Below, in pieces: positions 57,701 through 64,000 of a stretch of 64,000 bases of DNA; the first letter of the stretch is position 1, and every line of letters starts with the position of its first letter. A program made the translations under genes and the position numbers. The notes under the pieces were generated by a model, which was given only the letters and a program-made list of their open reading frames with translations, made no database searches and was not told the DNA's origin. The DNA lies in assembly GCA_036874045.1 (NCBI GenBank), contig CM072347.1, positions 8,496,501 to 8,560,500 on the forward strand, written 5' to 3'. The DNA is from Cymodocea nodosa. Lineage: Eukaryota; Streptophyta; Magnoliopsida; Alismatales; Cymodoceaceae.

Positions 57701-59082
57701 TTTATTTATTTCTATTTTTTGAGATCCTGTGATCTTATTTAAACTACTTTTTTTTATAGTAAATTTATATACAGTATTTAAATTAGTAATTTCAACTATC
57801 AAATTTTTATTTTCTTCTTTAAATCAAAATTATTACAGTTATAATTATCCAATTTTGTCTTTAAATTTTTATCATCAACTAAAGCTTTTTCTAATTTAGT
57901 AAATGTAAATGCATCTTCTAGACAAGAATTTAAACTTTTAACTTATTTCTTATAATTTTTACATTTTACATATAAGCTATCTATTATACAAAGAAGACTA
58001 TTTATATTTAGATCATTATTTTCATTATTCGAACAATAAGGGGATGTGGAGTATACTTCTTGTGTTGTAAAACATACATTTGTAGACATATTCTCCTTAG
58101 AATTTGAAGAGTTGTTGGATGAATTACTGTCATCCTATGTAGCTTTCAGTATCATTTTTTTCTTGTTCTTTTTTTTCTACTTTTGTTTATCTTCCTGCTG
58201 CTGAAAGGGGTAATAAAGTTGAATATGCCCTAGTTTCTTACATTTGTAGTATGTAGGAACTTTTGATTTTGATGTATTGGCTTTGCTTTTATGTTATGTT
58301 TTATAATTTTTCTAAAATTTTTGGCTAGTAATAATATTTCATCTTCTTCTGAACTTAGTTATTCTTCTATTAAAGGAAATGCTAGTTTTTTCTTCTTTTC
58401 AACTTTTCTTTTAATGACTTCCTCCTCTTTCTTCTATTTTTTCATTTGTACCTCGTGAACAAGAAGATTTTCTAACAGATTTTCAATTGAGTAATTGTTT
58501 AGATCCTTTGAGTTTTGTATGGATGTTGACTTTTGTTTCTATTTAGCTATCAAACTCCTTATGATCTTTTGTACCTGTTCATAGGTAGAAATTTTTTTTC
58601 CAATGCCTCTTAGTTCGTTTACAATTCTTATAAAATTTGAAAACATGTCAATAATATTTACATTATCAAGTATTTTGAACAATTCATATTTTCTTAGCAA
58701 AATACTGATTTTAATATCTTTCACTTGATTGGTTCTTTTATAAGTAATTTGAAGGGTTTTTTAAACCTCATAAGAAAACTTATATATAGAAATCTTATTA
58801 TATTGTTCAACAGTAAGTGCATAGTAAATTCCATTTAATCTATGAGTATCCATCTAAATGATTTTTTCATCTTTTTCAATTTAATTATCTTCATGACTGG
58901 TTGAAAGTGATGCATTATGTACAACTAATTTTTAGAGCTTCACTTCTGAACTCTTAAGAAAACATTCTATCCAATTTTTTTAGTAGCTATAATTGCTACC
59001 ATCAAATAGGAGAAGTTGATGAATGTTCTATCATTCTATTGAATGGAAATTTATAATTTTAGATTGTTAAATTTATATAACG
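54746..59082 (-). pseudogene. Copia element D polyprotein (SIRE-like, gag to RNase H, broken)
   Basis: Reading leftward: gag at about 59040-57500 (LLRKYELFKILDNVNIIDMF at about 58690, zinc-knuckle remnant at about 58250, coiled-coil remnant at about 57900); a protease-adjacent part at 57423-57121 with INRLKENLLSIGQLYDKGYN; GAG-pre-integrase with WLWHKILGHVNMRTLKKLTK (about 57085) and CSDCI; integrase about 56900-56560; and the linker with FDEDLTSKL (about 56210). RT covers about 55950-55220 with IYIDDIIF (about 55395), then LYLTASKSNIMFSMC and RNase H remnants (ALSTTEVEYI, about 54790), cut by the LTR. Domain order is that of Ty1/copia. It is close to element C in sequence (WLWHK.LGHVNMRT.KKLTK, VRGVPKLRF). 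Many stops and shifts; dead. Confidence 0.88.
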
Positions 59083-59130
59083 AGATCAATCTATTTTTTT
59101 TTTTTTTTTTTTTTTAAATGTCCTCCTTGA

Positions 59131-59310
59131 ACATTCAAATAGCCTGGTGAACACCAGGAGTATCCTTAGAAGTGATAGAAGGTGAACCTTCATGGACACT
59201 CAAACAGCCTGGTATACATCAGGAATATCCATGGAGGTGATAACATGTGAGTCTCAATAGACACCCAAACGGCCTAGTATACATCAAGAGTATCCAAGGA
59301 GATGAAAGCT
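59131..59310 (-). repeat. Three 65-bp tandem repeats in the SINE body
   Basis: Units start at 59131, 59196 and 59261 with ACAYYCAAAYRGCCTRGT and share CAYCAGGAGTATCC and GGAGGTGATA. The third is shortened near the 5S side. Spacing is exactly 65 bp for the first two. Confidence 0.8.
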
Positions 59311-59400
59311 TGTAGGAGACCTTGCAAGGCCCACTTTGGTAAGTGGTGCACACAACTACAGTTTGCCAATGCTTGAGTAGAGCCAACACTATTGCCTATA

Positions 59401-59517
59401 GACACTGCACGAGAACTTCCTAAGTGGTCACCCATCCTAGTTCTGCTCCCGCCCAAACACAGTTAACTCCAGAGTTCTTATAGGAGCTAGTGCTTGGTAG
59501 TAGGTGTAAATGCACCT
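59401..59517 (-). ncRNA. 5S rRNA-like head of the SINE (not a functional 5S gene)
   Basis: Near full-length match to 5S rRNA with many substitutions, but box C (complement at 59426-59437) is exact and box A-like AGTTAACTGTGT is close to AGTTAAGCGTGC. RNA polymerase III with TFIIIA could still recognise it. It is part of a retroposon, and there is no T-run terminator just after the head, so transcription would read into the body. Confidence 0.8.
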
Positions 59518-59541
59518 AGATCAATCTACTTTAATACCAAT

Positions 59542-61403
59542 TGTTAAGACCAGATTACTTATTAGAGAGAGGGTGAATGGTAATGTTTGATTATTTTTAA
59601 TAAATTTTCTTGTATCTTATACTAAATGATTGAACAATTGAAAGCTTAACTAAATAACAAACAATTCAATAAATTTAAGCACGATAAAGAAGAAAGAATT
59701 AAAAGACAAAGACATAGAAAATTTTAAGTGGTTCACTCTTAACAGCTAGTTCGCCTTTAAGGCACACCTTAAACTTCAATATTAGATTTTACTTACATAC
59801 TTGCTTTTAGATTGAAGTAAGAATTAATCACACTTGAGCTTTCTAGTCATAGTTCTAACCAATACTTCTTAAACTTTCAGGTAGAAGCTCCAACCAATAG
59901 AATTTGAAGTTTTCTAATACAAACTTCAACAAACCAACTAGCTTGACTTTTATCAGAATTTTACGTATGGAGTGCTTGCAACACCTTAAATTTCCTTTTG
60001 CTGAAATTCTGCACAATACTTAAAAAATGTATTTCTTGAATTTCTATTCTTTTTAGATTCCTGTAGAATTTTGCTCTCTGTATATGTATAATTGTTTTTT
60101 TTACCTTTTCACCTTTAGTTTATTTTTATATCATAGGATGTAATGATTGAAATTTTTTTAATGTTATTTAACTTGTTATATTTACATAATTGTCAGTCTC
60201 AAACATAAAAAGTTATTGTTCAGTATAATGTCTTTCTGAAACTTTTCGAATTTATCTGTTTTCTAGACTGTTTCATTTGAAACCTTTCGAAAATTTCTTG
60301 AAACTATTCAAAGGTTTGAGAAGTCTTTCTTTCATACTTGTCACATGAGTTTTTAAGTTTAACATGTGAGGTCACTTAGATTCAAATTATTTAGTTTGAA
60401 ACCTTTCAAAATTCTCTATTTTTTGGATCGTTTCATTTAAAACATTCTGAAAATTTGTAAAACCTTTTGGTCAGTTGTTGTTGAGGAATTCGCTGAGGGA
60501 CTCGAGGGGTGACGGGCTGAGGGACCTGAATGACTTGAAGGGTGAAGGGAAAATGCTTTAGAGACCTATGGGAGAAGGAGGTTAATCCTAATAGTTTCTC
60601 CCACGAACTTGGACTTGTGAGAGTTTCTGGGTTTACTTAAAAGGATTGGTAACGCCTTTGCTATCAGCTTGAGCTTTTGGCATAATGATAGTTCGATTCT
60701 AACAAGTGGTATTAGAGCCTACTCACAGACGCGGGTTCAAATCCTCGAGAATGCAGTATGGGATATATTTTTCAGGGGGGGGGATTGTTGAGGAACTTGT
60801 TGAGGGACTCGAGGGGTGACGGGCTGAGAGACCTGAAGGACTTGGAGAGTGAAGGGAGAAGACCTTAGGGACCTATGGGAGAAGGGGGTTAATCCTAATA
60901 GTTCTTCTCACGAACTTGGACTTGTGAGAGTTTCTAAGTTTACTTAAAAGGATTGGTAATGCCTTTGCTATCAACTCGAGCTTTTGGCATATTGGTAGCT
61001 CGGTCTTAACAGTTGTGAAACTATCTAATTTTACAAGAAAACCTTTCGAACAATTCTAAAACTATTCGAAATAATGTGAAATCTTTCGATTTGCTCTGAA
61101 ATTATTCGGAATAATGTGAAACCTTTCGATTTGTTTTGAAATCATCCGGAATAATGTGTAACATTTTGATTTGCTTTGAAATTATCTGGAATAATGTGAA
61201 ACCTTCCGATTTGCTTTAAACTAATTGGAATAATGTGAAACCTTTCGATTTGCTCTAAAATTATTTGATTTGTTAGAAACCATTTGATTGACCTGTAGCT
61301 CAATGATTTTCTTTAGAATTTTTCTGAATCAATATTCAACTTACTTGTTTGATCTTTGGTTGATTTTTGTCACTTTATTTGAATATGTGAAATACATTTT
61401 AAG
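59542..61403 (-). mobile_element. 5' LTR of copia element D (interrupted by a TRIM)
   Basis: The inner edge TGTTAAGACCAGATTAC at 59542 touches a decayed primer site (TTGGTATTAAAG on the minus strand, about 59540-59529). The region parallels the 3' LTR at 53416-54745 and carries the same GAAACCTTTCGAT and GAAACTATTCGAA repeats (61020-61290). A 533-bp TRIM with its duplication sits at 60479-61016. The LTR ends at AAATACATTTTAAG (61403), the same point as the 3' LTR. Confidence 0.75.
60479..61011 (+). mobile_element. TRIM (miniature LTR retrotransposon), intact ends and TSD
   Basis: Two LTRs of 226 bp each (60479-60704 and 60786-61011) start TGTTGAGGAA and end TAACA. The 81-bp interior has TGGTATTAGAGC (60707-60718), an initiator-Met primer site with one change, and a purine tract AGGGGGGGGGA (about 60774-60784). 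Exact GTTGT duplications flank it (60474-60478 and 61012-61016). There is no coding capacity. Strand + follows the primer-site to purine-tract order. It must be mobilised in trans. The two LTRs differ at several positions, so it is not brand new. A box-B-like GGTTCAAATCC lies in the interior at 60734-60744. Confidence 0.92.
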
Positions 61404-62520
61404 TAGTAATTCATTCAAGATCTAGTAGTAAAAAGACTCATTTTCACTTCTTATATCTCATCCTCTAGGTAATTCATTCAAGATCTACTGAAATACATTT
61501 GCAATTCCAATGACATCACTGCTTGTTATAAGAATATCATCAATATATATTGCTAGTATAACACACCCTATAACCATTTTCTATGGAAAAATTGAACGAT
61601 CAATTGCAAAATGTCAAAAACCTCCCTTAAGCATAACTTGGCTAAATTTTTCAAACTATGCACGTGAACTTTGTTTAAGACCTTAAATAACATTCTTCAA
61701 TTTGCATATCACATTCTCTCCTTAAGTAATATACTCAAGAGGTTGTTGTATATAAACTTTTTCTCTTAGGTCACTGTAGAAGAAGACATTTTTTACATTA
61801 AGTTGGTGTAATTGCCACTCACAATTACTATAATAGACAACAATACACAAATATAGTTAAACTTGACTACAAGAGAAAATGTTTCTACATAATCTACCTT
61901 ATAGGTTTGAGTAAAATCATGAGCTATGGGATGAGCTTTATATCACTCCATGAATTCATTTGATTTATACTTTATAGCAGAAACCTACTTGCATGAGAGA
62001 CTACTTTTATTTGAGTAGGATAAAATACTAATTCCTATGTGCCATGTGACCGTAGAGTAGCTACTTCTTCATTTAGAGCTTCCTTCCAACATGGTAGTTA
62101 TAAAACATTATGATAGTCCCTTAGTATAGATTTAGAGGATACAACAAAAGCAAAATTACAACAAGAAGTGTTAAGATTATCGTAGAAAATAAATTAGGAA
62201 ATATGATGATTTATGCAAACTTGAGTATGTTTTTGTAACGTAATGGATAAGTCTAAATCATTGGTGGTGAATTAGGATTTGTATCTAGGGAAGTGATGAG
62301 TTTTTCCATTGAAGGTAGTGGGTGACATCTACATCGTTGATACATTTGCAATGAATGGGTTGAATCATTTTCTCCACTACTAGCTTTACTATTGATAAGG
62401 ATAGGTATAGGAAGAGAGACATTGTTGGAGACTTTAGAAGTTTCAAAGAAATAGGGTTGAGATTCAAAAAATGTAACATTAGTTGAGACCTAATATTTCT
62501 TGTAAGAGGATGAAAACACC
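61404..62520 (-). pseudogene. Copia element H, RT fragment with integrase-RT linker (broken)
   Basis: On the minus strand from about 62480, a Pro/Ser-rich linker is followed by RT: ALNEEVATLRSHGT (about 62085), a decayed fingers region, CKLKNVI and GLKQSSRA (about 61700), and VILAIYIDDILITSSDVIGI with an intact YIDD at about 61545. Multiple stops. The 3' half (connection and RNase H) is missing where element D begins. A 20-bp direct repeat, TAATTCATTCAAGATCTA, occurs at about 61406 and 61470. Confidence 0.75.
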
Positions 62521-62839
62521 GATATCTCTTTTGAGTTTTTTATATAAAATCTAGTTGTTTAATTAAATTCAAGAAAAACTCAAATTTTACATTTATAAAT
62601 AACCGCAAACATACGGTGTCAAACGTAATAAACATTGGCAAGTGCAGGTCGATCCATAAGGAATTTAGTTAAAATATTAATTTTAGATTTTATATCTTAA
62701 ATACATTTTTGTTTAGATTCTTATCTACAATCAAGTAAATCCTACAAAGATTGACATACAATCTTAAGTATAAGTTATTACACTAAGAAATCATGTTTTG
62801 GGCTTCACAAGGGACCTTCTCCATGTCTCCTCCTCTCCT
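62521..62839. other. Gene-free sequence with an isolated LTR-edge motif
   Basis: At about 62600-62660 it carries AATAAACATTGGCAAGTGCA and GGTCGATCCATAAGGAAT, a diverged form of the conserved edge block of the TGTTTAGAATG-family LTRs. No complete LTR could be delimited around it. Confidence 0.35.
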
Positions 62840-63031
62840 ACATTCATTAGAATGTCTCTTGCATATGGTTTGAAATTTTCAAACAGTGAAGAAGTTGAAG
62901 AGAAAAAATGAAATAGTATATTATTAGGTTAAAAGGAGGTATATGTACAGCATTAAATGGATCTTTAAAGATCCATATATACAAAGATCCATATAACATA
63001 AAATGACATAACTTCTAACACTCCCCCTTAA
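62840..63031 (-). mobile_element. 3' LTR (short) and purine tract of copia element I
   Basis: On the minus strand the purine tract CTTAAGGGGGAG (63031-63021) is followed by TGTTAGAAGTTATG from 63020. A small inverted repeat, ATGGATCTTTAAAGATCCAT (62958-62977), lies inside. The short LTR fits Retrofit/Ale-type copia elements. The left edge is estimated; no target duplication was confirmed. Confidence 0.5.
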
Positions 63032-64000
63032 GCTGAGCGGCATAAATGTCGGTAAGGTTCAACTTGTTATAAAATTGTTCTAAAGTTCTATTGCTAAGAG
63101 CCTTTGTTAGGACATCCACCAGCTGATCTTTGGAGTGAATGAACAGCATAGTGATGACCTATTTTTGAACATTGTCCTTAATGAAATGACAATCAACCTC
63201 TACATGCTTTATTCTCTCATGAAAAGTAGGATTGTTGGCAATATGAATGGCAACTTGATTATCACAATAAAGCGGCATAGGTCTAGTTGACTCGATTTGT
63301 AGTTCTTGAGCCAATGCCTTCAACCAAATGAGTTCAGAGGTGGCATTGAACATAGCGCGGTACTCAGCTTCTGCACTTGACTTAGAGATTACATTTTGTT
63401 CTTTACTATGCCAAGTAACCAGGTTCCCTCTAATGAAGGATAGATAGCTTGATGTTAATTTTCTATCATGCTTATCACCAGCATATCCTGCATCAGAAAA
63501 ACCTTGAATTTGTAGATGTCCATGTTTTTGATAAAGTAGTCTACGTCTAGGTTTTCCTTTGATATAAGAAAGTACCCTGATGACCTATTTCCAATGAGCA
63601 TCACGAGGAGCATGCATAAATTGACTCAGAAGGTGGACAACATATGATATATCTGGTCTAGTAACAGTTAGATATATAAACTTCTAAACAAGTCTCCTGT
63701 ACTGTTTTGGTTGCCCATATAATGGAGTCGTGTCATCCCACAAGGCATAATTGAGCTTAATTGGGGTGCTTTCAGGTTTACACTCCTTAAGCCTTATTTC
63801 TTTTAGAAGGTCAAGTGCATACTTCCTTTGAGACAGAGAGTTGTCCTTTAAAGTAGACAAATTCAATGCCCAGGAAGTACCTAGGAGTGCCCATATCTTT
63901 GGTTGCGAAGTGTTGTTGTAGGAAACGTTTGGTATCTTCAATGCCAGCTTGATCACTCCCAGTTAGGAGCATATCATTAACATAAACTGCAAGAATAATA
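63032..64000 (-). pseudogene. Copia element I, RT (end) and RNase H, continuing beyond the window
   Basis: From the window edge leftward: RT motif AVYVNDMLLTGSDQ (about 63995-63955), with Asn where YVDD has Asp; [39 protein letters not shown] (about 63640). RNase H: GFSDAGYAGDKHDRKLTSSY (about 63500), AEAEYRAM, LYCDNQVAIHIANNPTFHER (about 63250), VDVLTKAL and the ending AAQLKGEC near the purine tract. There is at least one frame change at about 63957 and stops at about 63169 and 63585. This is the best preserved RNase H in the window and probably the youngest pol here, but the RT active site is altered. Confidence 0.88.

Larger units (their letters stand above)
59094..59517 (-). mobile_element. 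5S rRNA-derived SINE with 11-bp target duplication
   Basis: The element is flanked by exact AGATCAATCTA copies (59083-59093 and 59518-59528). On the minus strand it begins with a 117-bp head (59517-59401) that follows plant 5S rRNA through its length: GGTGC...ACCAAGCACTA, AAGAACTCTGGAGTTAACTG, GCGGGAGCAGAACTAGGATG, GGTGACC and GAAGTTCTCGTGCAGTGTC. A unique ~90-bp part, then three 65-bp repeats, and a 22-nt A tail (T run 59094-59115 on the plus strand) complete it. The internal 5S promoter's box C, GGATGGGTGACC, is unchanged. Tail plus variable-length TSD indicate LINE-type retroposition, not an LTR mechanism. It is inserted next to the primer site of element D. Confidence 0.88.

Noticed and set aside
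59401..59517. A functional 5S rRNA gene or a Cassandra LTR
   Set aside because: The sequence has many substitutions, is followed by a repeat body and A tail, and is bounded by an 11-bp TSD with no LTR structure.
60720..60760. A true tRNA gene around GGTTCAAATCC
   Set aside because: I could not fold a cloverleaf with acceptor and anticodon stems; only box-A-like and box-B-like words are present in a TRIM.

Overview
The window is plant nuclear DNA, AT-rich and dominated by decayed, nested LTR retrotransposons. The evidence is Ty1/copia pol domains on both strands, initiator-Met-type primer binding sites, purine tracts next to TG...CA LTRs, and one spliced host gene with GT-AG introns. The GC-rich first exon of that gene against AT-rich surroundings hints at a monocot, but this is a weak inference. 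There are no prokaryotic operons, CRISPR arrays or intact tRNA genes.

Layout. 1-2.0 kb: a stop-ridden ORF of unknown family, related to a second copy at 18.8 kb. 2.0-9.8 kb: at least four copies of a ~1.9 kb LTR (minus strand). Two of them lie head to tail inside a copia element (5.6-13.5 kb) and are bounded by a perfect ACTGC duplication. 13.5-16.2 kb: a second copia 3' half and its 3' non-coding tail. 16.2-25.2 kb: an LTR-like region, then an RG-rich/F-box composite pseudogene, a 3' tail shared with the element before it, and a full ~2 kb LTR. 25.2-31.6 kb: LTR remnants and a SIRE-like copia with its 3' LTR. 31.6-35.2 kb: another copia RT split by a clean solo LTR (TSD TGTGT), plus a further RNase H fragment.

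35.2-40.5 kb is the only gene-like island. It holds a five-exon gene for a 208-residue SLT/lysozyme-like protein (37756-39966), and possible exons of an unknown minus-strand gene beside it. A gag-only SIRE-like element (40504-44976, TSD CCTTC) sits about 540 bp downstream. 45-50.4 kb holds degenerate ATGAATG-type repeats and LTR material. 50.4-53.4 kb is mostly unexplained, with one exon-like block. 53.4-61.4 kb is a larger minus-strand SIRE-like copia carrying two young insertions: a 5S rRNA-derived SINE (59094-59517, 11-bp TSD) and a 533-bp TRIM with identical-length 226-bp LTRs (60479-61011, TSD GTTGT). 61.4-64 kb contains two more minus-strand copia fragments.

The genes do not form a pathway. 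The story is one of nested insertion and module exchange among retroelements. The points most worth attention are the F-box gene carried between retroelement ends, the 5S-headed SINE, and short palindromic and repeated motifs shared by otherwise different LTR families.
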